From Saprospiraceae bacterium (lineage in GTDB: Bacteria; Bacteroidota; Bacteroidia; Chitinophagales; Saprospiraceae), in assembly GCA_016711125.1 (NCBI GenBank), contig JADJTQ010000006.1, forward strand, positions 1 through 64,000: a stretch of DNA of 64,000 nt, written 5' to 3'. The notes below the pieces were generated by a model. That model saw only the letters and a program-made list of their open reading frames with translations. It was not told the DNA's origin and did not search any database. The translations under genes were made by a program, and so were the position numbers. Within the stretch, counting starts at the first letter, position 1, and each line of letters starts with the position of its first letter. Below are positions 49,726 through 60,081 of the stretch, one piece after another.

Positions 49726-50928
49726 GTGTCATGTCACACTTAAATTGACGGATACAGTTTTTTTAATTTTATTCGAGCGTCCTTGTCGGTAAATTGCCAA
49801 TTGATCTTATTTTTCTTGTTATTTCGTTGATTTTGCCATGCTTCAATTTCAATTTCTATCTGCTCCCTACTGTCTATGTGCCGGTTCAAACATTGTTTAT
49901 TCATGACATTTAGTTCGATCTCAGCCATATTAAGCCAAGAGCCATGTTTTGGTGTGAATATGAGTTCTATCTTATCCAGTAATCGTTTGGCGATATTCGG
50001 TTTAAAGGTTTCATAAAAGGCACCTGTGCAATGAGTTGAATAATTATCCAATACCAAGGTGATTCTTTTCGACCTTGGGTAATAGGTGTCTATAAGGTCC
50101 TTGATAAACTTTGCCCAGTCTTTTTTAGTTTTCAGATCGGTCACTTCGGCAAATCGTTTCCCCGCTAATGGCTCACTAGCCATGAAGATATTACAAACTC
50201 CATGACGAAAATATTCATAATCAATACGGGCATCTTGCCCCTTCTTCATTGGTATGCCTATCCGTGTTTCACGAATTAACTGCTTACTTGTTTCATCCAT
50301 ACAAATCACGGGATTATATCGATCATATGGCCTTTTATACACTTCCAAGACCTTTTCCATATCTGCTACAAACTGTCCATTGGATTCCGGAGGAATTACC
50401 CATTCTTTGACTTTCCAAGGTTTGAGTTCGTTTTTTAAAATCCGCCTAACGGTCTCGTAAGAAATATCCTCCACATAATTAAGCTCGATCATTTTGTCTG
50501 CCAACAACCGGAGGGACCATTTCCCATATCCCGTTGGTGGGTTGCTACAACTCAGTGCGATCAAGTGCGCCTCCACATCTCCATCTGCCTTCTTTTCATA
50601 AACACGCGGACTAGGTCTACGTTCTAAAGAGGCTTCAAAACCTTCCTCGAGAAACTTCTTTTCACTCGGTCTATCGTTCGCATCCCGACCTTAAGAACCT
50701 GGCTAATTTGCTCATTAGTTATCTTATCTGCATACCTCCCTTCATCACAGTTCAAAAGTATATAAGCCGTTCGGAATGTCTGTGAACTGTGACGTCCTTT
50801 ATTAATAATCGACATAAGCTCATCACGTTCATTTTTTGTAAGTGCAATCCTATATTTAACCATAACTAATAGTTTTGGTCAAATATAAATAAATTTTCTA
50901 ATACGTCATATCACATGTGACATGACAC
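49726..50928 (-). mobile_element. IS630-family insertion sequence
   Basis: About 1.2 kb with terminal inverted repeats GTGTCATGTCACA at both ends and TA target duplications (49724-49725 and 50929-50930), as expected for IS630. It landed in the TA at the edge of the MITE-like element. Confidence 0.88.
49740..50863 (-). CDS. IS630-family transposase, split in two frames
   Basis: Frame 50863-50624 encodes the N-terminal helix-turn-helix (MVKYRIALTKNERDELMSII, NEQISQVLKVGMRTIDRVKR). Frame 50576-49740 and its upstream part encode the winged helix and DDE catalytic domain: CMDETSKQ (D), LVLDNYSTH (D), HGSWLNMAEIELN (E). The frames join in an A-rich stretch near 50655, giving KKKFLEEGFEASLERRPSP. 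Either a programmed slip, known in some IS630 members, or the same indel problem as elsewhere in this window. Confidence 0.9.
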
Positions 50929-51078
50929 TAGGTACTTCTGCAATACGAAAACCAATTGAGTTTGAGATTTCTTCTGTATTCAAATGGAGTAAATGGCTTG
51001 AGAAATCGCCATCAATTTATCCGTTGAGTTGTTTTCAAGGTAAGCTTTTTTAGAACCTCATGAAGTCTATGAGTAATT

Positions 51079-51543
51079 CTAGCTGGCGGCAATTAATTTG
51101 ACCCTTGTGGCTACGGTACCCTTTGGACCCATTTCGAGGATGAATGAGACTTTATCATTCTCTTTGATGGTTGTGGCAATATTGCTCGAATGCGCAAAAA
51201 CGCTATCTCCGGACTGAGAGTCTATTATAAAGCCAAATCCTTTTTCCTGGTTAAAGAATTTTACCATGCCAAAGTGCTCTTCAATAGCTACAGGATCGGT
51301 GTTTGGACTATTATCTAATATGATATCTTCTGCTTTGATTTTTCGTCTTTTCGTCGGATCAGGTGGGGTAGATGTAAGATTTCCGTCTTCGTCTACATAG
51401 GAGAATTGCTCCTCTAACGTTAGCTTTCCTTGTTCTTCTTTTTCAACTTTCCGCTGTTCTCGTCTTTCTAACTTTTCTTGTCTTCTTTTTTTCTGTTTTT
51501 TTTCCCGTTCTTTCTTATTAAAGGACTGCTGAGATTTTGCCAT
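51079..51543 (-). CDS. cold-shock domain protein with basic N-terminal extension
   Basis: 154 residues. The last 65 form a CSD with RNP motifs KFFNQEKGFGFI and DSVFAHSSN. The first 45 are a highly charged basic helix (KKEREKKQKKRRQEKLERRE), and a linker rich in D/P follows. RNA-binding protein; this extended form is frequent in Bacteroidota. Single gene. Confidence 0.93.
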   Translation of the reverse strand: MAKSQQSFNKKEREKKQKKRRQEKLERREQRKVEKEEQGKLTLEEQFSYVDEDGNLTSTPPDPTKRRKIKAEDIILDNSPNTDPVAIEEHFGMVKFFNQEKGFGFIIDSQSGDSVFAHSSNIATTIKENDKVSFILEMGPKGTVATRVKLIAAS

Positions 51544-51803
51544 ACACTAGTTATTTTGTTAAAAGATAATCGACCTTGAAGTTTTATTGGTGAGGGCAAA
51601 TAATACGAACAGGATATCTACCTACAGCGACTATTCCAACAAGTTGCCGCAAATATACGGAAAAATATTAGGATCTGGGGTGATTCATATGGTGAGTATT
51701 ATATCAAAAGTTCAGACGATAGCTCTGAAATAGCAAGCAAAAGTACTAAGGTAATCACCTTATTATATTTCAGTTGAAAACCTCATAGAAGAACGGTTTA
51801 GCA

Positions 51804-53366
51804 TTACTCATCTACTATTCCCAAGGTCTCCTTATGGGCCTCCAGGTAAGCCATGGCAATCGCGTTTGTGGAGATATGGGTTAGGATGTCCGGACCAATC
51901 CTGCTGCCTTTTACTTGATCAACCACCTGTGATATGCCATATATGATTGACTTCTGTAGGTCATTCAATGGATCGCCTTGGTAAGCGTCGTCTGAGCTAT
52001 CTGGGATATTTGGTGCAGCAATATCGGGCCAACTTGCTCTCTTCTCTAAAGTAAAGACTGATTCAAACGTGCGTGAGGTTGGATCCCTTTTAGTTAAGAA
52101 TCCGGTATCCCATTTTTTGTTTAGGGTAGAAATAAAGGAAGTATGCTCAAAAGCATCGCTCATGATAGTATTTGGCTGGATATGAGATGATATCATGATC
52201 ATCGGTACCCGGACGCCCAGCCTTTGAAAGTCAAAACTTTTTTCGGTATTGGTTTCATTGTCTGGAGAAACCGTTTTACCGGGCACTATATGGTCAAAAC
52301 AACCGCCATGTTCATCGTGGGTGATTATGAGCAGTGTGTTGTCTTGGTAATCGCTATTTTTGATAGCATTGTAGACGTCATAGATCAATTTTTCACCGAG
52401 AATCACACTACCAATTTTGGTTTTGTAATCAATGACACCTTTGCCTATCGATGAAGGATGTTGGTCATTGTGTTGGCCAAAATACTTCGGTTCAAGAAAT
52501 GAATACTGGGGTAGTTTGCCTTCGTCAATATGGTTCTGGAATTTGCTAAACCCATGAAGGTGAAAAGGATACTTAAGGTATAGTCCATGGATTAAGTAGG
52601 TAAGACTACTTAAAACCAAGGGAGCATATACATTCCATGAAATCTTTTTTGCTTCCAGGCGATCAAAAATGGTTCCTTGACTCCAAACTCTGTCCCGCCA
52701 ATCGGAAAAAGACCACCCACCTTCACCCAAAGGATTAATTACCCTCCCCCCAGAGGTTGAAGCGTGCCAGAAGGCACGATTGCACCATGTTTGACTCGGT
52801 ACTGAACAAAACCAATGGTCAAATACCGCAAACTGCTTCGCCAGAGTTGACATTACTTTGACCTGATTGGTAGAGTAGGTTTGCATGATCACGCTATAAT
52901 GTTCATAATCGGGATTGGCATAATCCGGATATTTGGTTGGATCCAGGGCAATTAAGGTATTTTGATAGTCATTGACAAAGCCATTCATAGTAGCTGATGG
53001 AGTGGGTTCTGGGATGTTGTATGGGTCCTTCATTTTACTTTCGTCGACACCAATATTATCAGGATCCACCTGATTCCACAACTGCGTATTTACGTGCTGA
53101 TACACTTCACCTGGATCTGGAAAAGGTTGAAAATAATCCTGTGCCGGGAGGGGACCGACATCGGGATATTTGTCGGATTCATTGGCACGCTTAGGAACCG
53201 GATTTAGAAAGATACCACTTTGCAACCCGGCATATGATTTGCCTGCAGGAGCCCCCTCCGGATACAATTTGCCAAGGAGATTATCAAATGATCGGTTTTC
53301 CAACATTAATACAACCACATGATCAAAAGTGTCTAATAATTGTTTTGGAGTCGGAGAAGGTGCCAT
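51804..53366 (-). CDS. phosphoesterase / phospholipase C-like protein
   Basis: 520 residues. Phosphoesterase (PF04185-type) fold shared by phospholipase C and acid phosphatase AcpA: DHVVVLMLENRSFDNLLG at residue 15 (metal-binding N/E and catalytic region), FAVFDHWFCSVPSQTWCNRAF near 185, ITHDEHGGCFDHIVP near 350. No signal peptide visible, so export is uncertain. Removes phosphate from phospholipids or sugar phosphates. Uninterrupted frame. Confidence 0.9.
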   Translation of the reverse strand: MAPSPTPKQLLDTFDHVVVLMLENRSFDNLLGKLYPEGAPAGKSYAGLQSGIFLNPVPKRANESDKYPDVGPLPAQDYFQPFPDPGEVYQHVNTQLWNQVDPDNIGVDESKMKDPYNIPEPTPSATMNGFVNDYQNTLIALDPTKYPDYANPDYEHYSVIMQTYSTNQVKVMSTLAKQFAVFDHWFCSVPSQTWCNRAFWHASTSGGRVINPLGEGGWSFSDWRDRVWSQGTIFDRLEAKKISWNVYAPLVLSSLTYLIHGLYLKYPFHLHGFSKFQNHIDEGKLPQYSFLEPKYFGQHNDQHPSSIGKGVIDYKTKIGSVILGEKLIYDVYNAIKNSDYQDNTLLIITHDEHGGCFDHIVPGKTVSPDNETNTEKSFDFQRLGVRVPMIMISSHIQPNTIMSDAFEHTSFISTLNKKWDTGFLTKRDPTSRTFESVFTLEKRASWPDIAAPNIPDSSDDAYQGDPLNDLQKSIIYGISQVVDQVKGSRIGPDILTHISTNAIAMAYLEAHKETLGIVDE

Positions 53367-53581
53367 TGCTGAGGTTTTATCCGATTAAGATAAGTATTTC
53401 TTGAAATCTAAACAAAATAAATACGCGATTGGAAAGGGATTGACTCTAGCAATCTTTTTTGTCCAAAAAACGGATCTAGACCAACTACAGCAAATGGTGG
53501 ATTTTGACAGGGCTCTCACAGAAGCAATAAAATGAGAACTAATTCCTATTTTTTTTAGAAAATCATGACTTGCCATTCATT

Positions 53582-55279
53582 TTAATTTTTCCATTCGAGC
53601 TCTATTCCTTCGCCTTTCAGTCTTTTTTGGAAGTCCTGCATTTTATTTTTATCTAGATAAATAGTCCTTGGCGAAACCCTATTCTGAATGGCTTGAACAA
53701 TGAGTAATCCCGCTGCTTCACCAATGCTCCATTCTACAGGATGCAGGCGATAACAACCATTGGTGATATGAGTAGTTCCAATATTCTTATTGGCAGGAAT
53801 GACATTTTCCATTCGTTGCGGGATCAAAGCGCCCAATGGTATTTGAAATGGCAATGAAGTAAAATCAATGTAGTTGTCTCCACTACAACTTGGATGCAAA
53901 TCGATATGATAGTAGCCGACTCCTATACTATCCGGAAATTGGGCAGCTGAACTTTGCCCAGAAACCTGATATCGATTCTCCGCACCAACATGTTCTTCCT
54001 TAATGGTGAAAAGTGCTTTTATTCGCCGGGATTCTCTCACGTAGGGATACTTGGCCATTCCATCTTCGGTACCCATAATGTCACCTCTTAACCTTAAACC
54101 AGGCCATCCATGTCCGCCATCGGGACGAGGTACCTCAGTTTGTAACCAATAAAATAGCGAAAGGCTTAATTGTTTGGATTGTCCGATGATTTTTTGAAAT
54201 TCTTGGTCTGAAATCCCTATTAAATTACCAGGTATAAAATCATTCTGGGGCCAATTGACGACTGTGCTGTCACCTTGGTAGAAGCCTTCTTTGAAATTCT
54301 TGAGATGAATGATTCTTCGATAGTTCCAAAGGTTAAGCACATCGCCGGTCGGTTGTCCGGTAGGATCAAATCCCAACACTTTGGGTTCAAGGGTTTTTGG
54401 ATTAGAATATTTTAGATCCAACAAGGGGCCTGACCATGGAGGCGTTAAGTCGGGAATATATTTTTGCCATAAATGATAATCGATCGGTTTGTCAATCGTG
54501 AGATTGGTGCCAGGCACATAGTCCATGGCGAAACACATGGTAAAGGCCTGAACATTACCAGGATTTTCTTTCCCGGGCGCATGCAACTCATTTGTGTCGG
54601 ATTTAGATTCTGTGCCGGTAATATATTCCGTACCTGTTAATGGCAAGAGATCTCCCAACTCTGTAGCATCGATAAAATACGGTGCAATCAAGTTAGTAAT
54701 TTGATCGGTATGTAGATTCTTACACTCCAGTGATTTGACCAGATCACCACTTACTTCAGCCCCGATTATCTTACGTTTCAGAAGCAAAGTGAGGCTGCCA
54801 TTACTTAAATAGGGCGCCAAAATCTGATGTAAGACCGCAACGGCCACCTTTGGTTCATGACATAGTCGGGAAACGGCTCCATCACCGGGATTTAAATCGA
54901 TGCGTTGTTTAGCCTCAGCCGTAAGAGGGTAATGCGACTTGTAGTAGTTTCGGATAGCGTTGCGATAGTTACGATAAGATTGGGGCGCACCATGAGTTTC
55001 GATCCATTGATGTTCGTCAGGAGGTACTCCCTGGCTTGTCATTTGTCCACCCAGCCAATCAGTCTCTTCTGTGAGAATCACCTTTAAACCATTGCGCAAA
55101 GCAGCTATCGTGGCTGCCACTCCACCAAGGCCTCCTCCTGCCACAATGAGTTCGGCTTCCAATTCTTGTCTCACATATCCTTGGTGTCCTGGCTCGAATA
55201 ACGAATCCGACCAAGTTTGAGGAGCAACGACCACGCCTGAGCCAAGCGTGATCAACTGCGTAAAATTACGTCGTTTCAT
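53582..55279 (-). CDS. FAD-dependent oxidoreductase, probable Tat substrate
   Basis: 565 residues. N-terminal MKRRNFTQLITLGSGVVVAP resembles a twin-arginine signal. FAD-binding GGGLGGVAATIAALRNG near residue 47, ILTEETDWLGGQMTSQG, APYFIDATELGDLLPL near 205, and a C-terminal GLLIVQAIQ. Belongs to the FAD-dependent group often found beside glycan or xanthan-type enzymes. Exported redox enzyme of unknown substrate. Follows the phosphoesterase gene on the same strand. Confidence 0.85.
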   Translation of the reverse strand: MKRRNFTQLITLGSGVVVAPQTWSDSLFEPGHQGYVRQELEAELIVAGGGLGGVAATIAALRNGLKVILTEETDWLGGQMTSQGVPPDEHQWIETHGAPQSYRNYRNAIRNYYKSHYPLTAEAKQRIDLNPGDGAVSRLCHEPKVAVAVLHQILAPYLSNGSLTLLLKRKIIGAEVSGDLVKSLECKNLHTDQITNLIAPYFIDATELGDLLPLTGTEYITGTESKSDTNELHAPGKENPGNVQAFTMCFAMDYVPGTNLTIDKPIDYHLWQKYIPDLTPPWSGPLLDLKYSNPKTLEPKVLGFDPTGQPTGDVLNLWNYRRIIHLKNFKEGFYQGDSTVVNWPQNDFIPGNLIGISDQEFQKIIGQSKQLSLSLFYWLQTEVPRPDGGHGWPGLRLRGDIMGTEDGMAKYPYVRESRRIKALFTIKEEHVGAENRYQVSGQSSAAQFPDSIGVGYYHIDLHPSCSGDNYIDFTSLPFQIPLGALIPQRMENVIPANKNIGTTHITNGCYRLHPVEWSIGEAAGLLIVQAIQNRVSPRTIYLDKNKMQDFQKRLKGEGIELEWKN

Positions 55280-55492
55280 GGTTGATAAAGATGCGTTTTT
55301 TCTCTAAAAAACTCACGCTAAGTTTTTCGTTTTCAAACAATGATCACTATGGACAACTACAGGCGGTATAAAGGTCTTTTGGTTAATCTAGATTTTATTT
55401 GGAGCATTTTATTTTGCGATCCTCCAATCTATCCAACTTTTATAATCGATATAGTCCAGATCGGATTCTGGAATCAATGGCTTTGACCCGGA

Positions 55493-55856
55493 ATGGGAAT
55501 AATTCAATTGGTTTGAATTGCCGGCAAAGAACTTGGATCGGGCAGTGAAGTTTTACGGAGAAATCCTGGCAATTGAACTCCAGTTTATGGATAACCCTCA
55601 AATGAAAATGGCTTTTTTTCCTACCAGGGATCAGGGTGTCAGAGGTTGTGTCACTCATGGTAATGAAAACAAACCCAACTCAGAAGGCACTTTAGTTTAT
55701 CTCAATGGCGGTGAAGATTTAGGGACTGCTCTGAGTAAGGTGCAGGCAGCAGGAGGCAGTGTTATCATGCCAAAAACAAGCATCGGCGAAAATAGATACA
55801 TGGCTATTTTTCTGGATACCGAAGGCAACCGGGTGGCCTTACATTCTATGAGTTAA
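55493..55856 (+). CDS. VOC family (glyoxalase-like) protein, 5' end frame-broken
   Basis: About 120 residues. Two beta-alpha-beta-beta-beta modules: WFELPAKNLDRAVKFYGEIL at the start, MKMAFFPTRDQG, and YMAIFLDTEGNRVALHS at the end with the glutamate. The frame is open from 55518 (TTG); a start ATG at 55493 would be in frame after a one-base correction near 55505. Metal-dependent lyase/isomerase fold, substrate unknown. Confidence 0.8.
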
Positions 55857-56022
55857 TTTCAGAAGGCTTAGGCGGAGGTCAGGGTTGCTCGATACTCAGC
55901 CTTATGTCCTTTGCCTAAGCTTTCTCATTAATTATGTCAGTTATATTTATATTCGATCCCTGCCCTTCAGCGTTAACCCTAAATCATTTTTTTGATATCT
56001 TCAATGATCAAAATGTCAAGCT

Positions 56023-56691
56023 ATGAAAATCAGTAAATCTACCTTTCAGTTTTTGAAAGATCTCAGGGAAAATAATGATCGTGATTGGTTTAATGCCAAT
56101 AAGGAGCGCTATCAGGTGGCCAAGGAAGAATTCGATCAATTTATTGGTGGTCTCATCGCTGAAATAGGGAAATTCGACCCCGCTGTTACCCACTTTACAG
56201 CGAAAGATTGTGTATTCCGTATTTACCGCGATGTCCGGTTTTCGAAGGACAAATCACCCTACAAAACACATTTCGGTGCTCACATTACTAGCGCACCAAA
56301 GAAATCTGAAATTCATACCCGGGCGGGTTATTATATTCACCTTGAACCAGGAGATTCAATGTTGGCTGGAGGGGCCTACTTGCCCGAATCCAAGTGGTTA
56401 AGGGCAATAAGGGAGAAGATTTATTCAGAGATATCTGAATTCAAGAAAATCCTGAACAATAAATCCTTTAAAGAATATTTTGGAACCATCGAAGGTGAAA
56501 AATTAAAAAGAGCGCCAAAGGATTTTCCTCCCGATCATGCGGACATAGAGCTCCTCAAACAAAAAAGTTTTTTAGCATCGCATAAACTGAAGGACAAAGA
56601 TGTTTTGGGTGTTGACTTTCTGGAACATTCCAGCAAGGTGTTTAAGACGCTTTATCCTTTTGATGCCTTTTTAAATAGCGCCAACGGTTAG
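56023..56691 (+). CDS. DUF2461 family protein
   Basis: 222 residues. Family marks: STFQFLKDLRENNDRDWFNANK at the start, FRIYRDVRFSKDKSPYKTHF near 68, and GGAYLPESKWLRAIREKI near 118. Widespread, unknown function. Full length. Confidence 0.92.
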   Translation: MKISKSTFQFLKDLRENNDRDWFNANKERYQVAKEEFDQFIGGLIAEIGKFDPAVTHFTAKDCVFRIYRDVRFSKDKSPYKTHFGAHITSAPKKSEIHTRAGYYIHLEPGDSMLAGGAYLPESKWLRAIREKIYSEISEFKKILNNKSFKEYFGTIEGEKLKRAPKDFPPDHADIELLKQKSFLASHKLKDKDVLGVDFLEHSSKVFKTLYPFDAFLNSANG

Positions 56692-56993
56692 GTTTGGTTT
56701 TCCGAGGCTGCATGCAATATTTGGATGGACCAAAGTGAGCCGCGAATCTCATTTGCGGTGTTTGATCAAGGACTATTTATTATTTAAAGGAATCTTTTAT
56801 ATTTCAATACTTCATGTACTTTTGGCTTGATTCAAAAGTATCAAAAGCTCAAGGCTGTATGGTCTAAACCTAAAACAGGCACAGAAAACCTGAATACTAA
56901 AAACTCGCCTTGGTGCTTCCTTTTTTGCACTTGAGGTCCGCGGTCATCCCATACAATTATATACTTCATGTATTTAAAAGCAGTCTGCAGTCT
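56692..56993. repeat. second copy of the TTTGGCTTGA stem-loop element
   Basis: At 56818-56970 the leader TTTTGGCTTGATTCAAAAGT and CAAAAGCTCAAGGC, then AAAAACTCGCC in the loop and inverted TGTATGG/CCATACA arms. Same layout as at 15.5 kb but with shorter arms. No gene. Confidence 0.55.
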
Positions 56994-57966
56994 TTACCAA
57001 CCAGGCATTTCGTCGAGGGTAATAATCCGCGCAAGATCATAAAGATCCTTGATATCTTTTTCCGGGTTTTTTTTCCTTGACTAATTCAGCCAGGGCATAA
57101 AGAAAGTCCACCGGGGTTGATGGTCTAATTGTTGGGGTGAAGGTAAAACGCCACATTCTCCGATGGCCATCGGTTTTTCACCAACGATTGTTACTATTTG
57201 ATCATACCATGACTGGTCATATCCATCGGCGTATACATCAAATGCAAAAACATCCCCAATATGCGTCACCTGGATTGTAAGCATTCAGATCGCGAGTAAG
57301 GTCCTGCATATCCCATACCCAGATGATATTTTTCAAATCCTTTTGCTTTTCCAGATAGTCGTGGGTGATTTGATAAAGTTTTGCCGTACCATTTGGTCCA
57401 GGGCGGCCTCCCCACCAGAATGCATCCTGATTCATTTCATGCAACGGCCGAAAAAGGACTTCAACATCGCGATCGGCCAGGTACTTCAGATAAATTGCGA
57501 TGGTATCTAATCTGGTTTTCCAGGCAAGGTTGAGCTCTGTGCCATCGGTGATCAAGGATGTCCATTGCGCATCAGTCAGTGAATCATGCAGGATACCGGG
57601 ATCCCATTGGCAGGGTTCGCCCCGATGAGGTGGACAGGTGTGCAGCATCAGATTGATCATGGCGCCTCTCTTCCATTGATTTTCAGCTTCGTAGATCATT
57701 GTCCACCGATGTTGGATGTTTTCCGCCTGAAATAAAAAATCGCCGCTCCATAAACCAGGATATGTTCCAGTCAAATCGAAAATATAGTTGGTCCATCGGG
57801 CTGGGTCTGAATTGGGTTCACGATTGTGTTGGCCGGCAATGGTGGAGTTACCAGATATTTCTTTTAAGTAGTTCAGGACTTTAAGTTGGCCAAAAGTCTC
57901 TTTAGAGCAACCACATAACATAAGGTTAATACATAGTACTGGAATGTAATATTTGAAGTGAGCCAT
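56994..57966 (-). CDS. GH26 beta-mannanase-like lipoprotein, frame-broken
   Basis: About 323 residues. Lipoprotein signal ending INLMLCGCSKE. GH26 features: GNSTIAGQHNREPNSD, YPGLWSGDF, the acid/base glutamate in VLFRPLHEMNQDAFWWGG near residue 170, WVWDMQD, and the nucleophile in MAIGECGVLPS. The frame shifts near 57250 (G run) and near 57085/57068 (GGG to GG, then A7 to A8), after which KDLYDLARIITLDEMPGW ends the gene at 56994. Cuts beta-1,4-mannan or related glucans at the cell surface. Confidence 0.88.
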
Positions 57967-58447
57967 TTTTTCAAAAATAATATGAAATAAAAATTAGGCC
58001 ATAGCTATGCCGGTTCAAGTCAATATAAACCTAGGAAAAAAAAGTTAGAAACCAGGTGGATCAAAATTTCGAACTAGAAATACATTCTGATTACTTGATG
58101 GCTTTACTACAATTTCTTGTATTTTTCCATTCCGTATAATGTGGTTCGGTGAGCGATCGCCGTTTAGTGGTTTATCCTGCAGACCCAACATTACGGTAAG
58201 TTCGCTTTGACGGTGATCTTTCTGCAGCTCCCAATCCTGAAGTCTGCCAGTCTGAATCTGGGAATGATTCGAGACCTCACTTGCTATTTAGCAGGGATAA
58301 CTTTATATTTTATTTGGCCTGTAAAATCTGGAACAACGGAATAGTTGGACGTCGGTGCCGATAAGATGATCGAAAATGCCGACAGGAAAATGGCACTAAA
58401 AAGTGAATTATCATAATTTATCCATAAAAGGATTTATACTGCATTGG
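57967..58447. other. intergenic region with a possible decayed exported protein
   Basis: On the minus strand 58048-58300 reads LQDWELQKDHRQSELTVMLG and NHIIRNGKIQEIVVKPSSNQ to a stop at 58048; in another frame 58310-58410 reads LFSAIFLSAFSIILSAPTSN, a signal-peptide-like segment. Together they could be one small secreted protein with a frame break near 58300. No family recognised. Confidence 0.4.
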
Positions 58448-59914
58448 TTATTCGACCACGATTTTTCCCATTATATACCATCCGTCTGCTTTCATATCTG
58501 CGATAGCCAATTTAACTTCTGGGTGTGGCAACAAATTGAATCTATCAGGCAATGAAACGAGAGCAATCTCCAGCTCGTAATCCCCGGGTGGAAGATCGGC
58601 AGGAACAAAAACTGCATCGTCGTATATGTTATCGCCCGGCAACCAGGTTGTAATGTCGGCGTGAGTCAATAATGTGGTGGTATGGTATGGATTTCGCAAT
58701 CGAACGGCTAATGGATACTTCACATAACAAGGGGCAACACCTTTATTTTCCCACCATGTTTCGAATGGCAACTTGCCATTCCGTTTTACCGATTCCGGAT
58801 AACTGAATCGCCTCAGGACAAATCGGTATCCCATCTTTTTAAGCCAATCATCTACGAGAGATTGCCATTCTAACGGAACTGGTGAAGACTTAGCATTAAA
58901 AGATGAGATATGCCATTTTAAAGATTGATCAAAGATATATCTCACATCTTCACTCTGATAACCTTCCTGATCTCTCCATCTCAGAAATGTGCCACAAATT
59001 TCCAGACTAATTGGTGCATTTTGCCAATCATCTTTTACACCATGAGTGATGATTGATTGAGGATAAAAGTCATACATATGGGTCCACCCATTCTGTTCAC
59101 TAGCCCAAAATCCAAGATCTCCGATGCAATCTACCCTCCAGCCAACATATCGTTTAGATCGTGCATACTGATTGGTTTTCTCATCCATTAACAAGGTGAT
59201 CAACGGTGTTTTTTGAAACGCGTCAGTGTAGGCGTCAATTAACTTTTCTCTGGTTTTTTGAGTCAATAATTCAGATCCTGCACCTTCTCCCCAGGCGCCT
59301 ACAATAGAAATATCCACTGATTCAAATCCCGGATGACCGTCGTACCGCTCACCTAATGCCTGGATCAGCCCACCAAAATAGATACTGTAGTTGACGTTTT
59401 CAGGATCAACCGCCCAGTTTTCTACGGGTTTACTTTCGTTCCAATCATTCTCATCACCTACCATTTGTCGATACCACTCAGGAACATCAGTTACTGGACC
59501 TGTGCCATAGGGGGCAATCCGCAGCATCAATTTTTGACCTCTCCGCATGGCCGTGTCCAAGGCCTGGTCAATCAGGTCCCAGCGATACTTTTGCATTTCT
59601 GGCTCAAGAAATTTCCAATAAATTCTCCAATAGGCAATCGAGGTTTGGGGATAACCAACGGTACTAAGTGCCCCTTTGAATGGCTGATAGTCGATCGGAA
59701 AGCCTTCGGTCCAGCCTTCTCCTGCATTCAAAGTATCGCCATTAAAGCGCTGAAAGGTCGTAAAGCCAATCCCTGGATTTATCAGGACATCATCGATTTC
59801 GTGAGGTCGAAAAATAACTTGACCTGCCTTATTTTGGGCACAAAGCAAAGGATGTAGTAAAAATAGGGCCATTGAGATCATTAAAACCCGGCTGATTAAT
59901 ATATTATACTGCAT
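58448..59914 (-). CDS. DUF4832 domain protein, exported
   Basis: 488 residues. Signal peptide (VLMISMALFLLHPLLCAQN). DUF4832 proteins are glycosidase-like with a TIM barrel and C-terminal beta-sandwich: NPGIGFTTFQRF near residue 46, YWRIYWKFLEPEMQKYRWDLID near 95, VDISIVGAWGEG near 195 (a candidate catalytic region), and a DUF4832 C-terminus with WWENKGVAPCY. Probably glycan-directed given GH26 next to it on the same strand. Activity unproven. Confidence 0.88.
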   Translation of the reverse strand: MQYNILISRVLMISMALFLLHPLLCAQNKAGQVIFRPHEIDDVLINPGIGFTTFQRFNGDTLNAGEGWTEGFPIDYQPFKGALSTVGYPQTSIAYWRIYWKFLEPEMQKYRWDLIDQALDTAMRRGQKLMLRIAPYGTGPVTDVPEWYRQMVGDENDWNESKPVENWAVDPENVNYSIYFGGLIQALGERYDGHPGFESVDISIVGAWGEGAGSELLTQKTREKLIDAYTDAFQKTPLITLLMDEKTNQYARSKRYVGWRVDCIGDLGFWASEQNGWTHMYDFYPQSIITHGVKDDWQNAPISLEICGTFLRWRDQEGYQSEDVRYIFDQSLKWHISSFNAKSSPVPLEWQSLVDDWLKKMGYRFVLRRFSYPESVKRNGKLPFETWWENKGVAPCYVKYPLAVRLRNPYHTTTLLTHADITTWLPGDNIYDDAVFVPADLPPGDYELEIALVSLPDRFNLLPHPEVKLAIADMKADGWYIMGKIVVE

Positions 59915-60081
59915 CGTTCATTAGTTTTGCCAGATCCATCAAAAGTTATCTTAAGGATTTACGCTATAATAATAATTGCCTTTTTGACCTGATTTTCATT
60001 TGAAAAATGAAATCGATCGCAAAATTTAAATTAAAGAACCCCAGCTGTATTAGTATTTATGTGAAAATTGATCTTATGCTG

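Noticed and set aside
53385..53576. 63-residue minus-strand frame between the phosphoesterase and FAD genes
   Set aside because: No family features and no clear signal peptide; probably intergenic.
59465..59857. 130-residue plus-strand open frame
   Set aside because: Antisense shadow of the DUF4832 gene.
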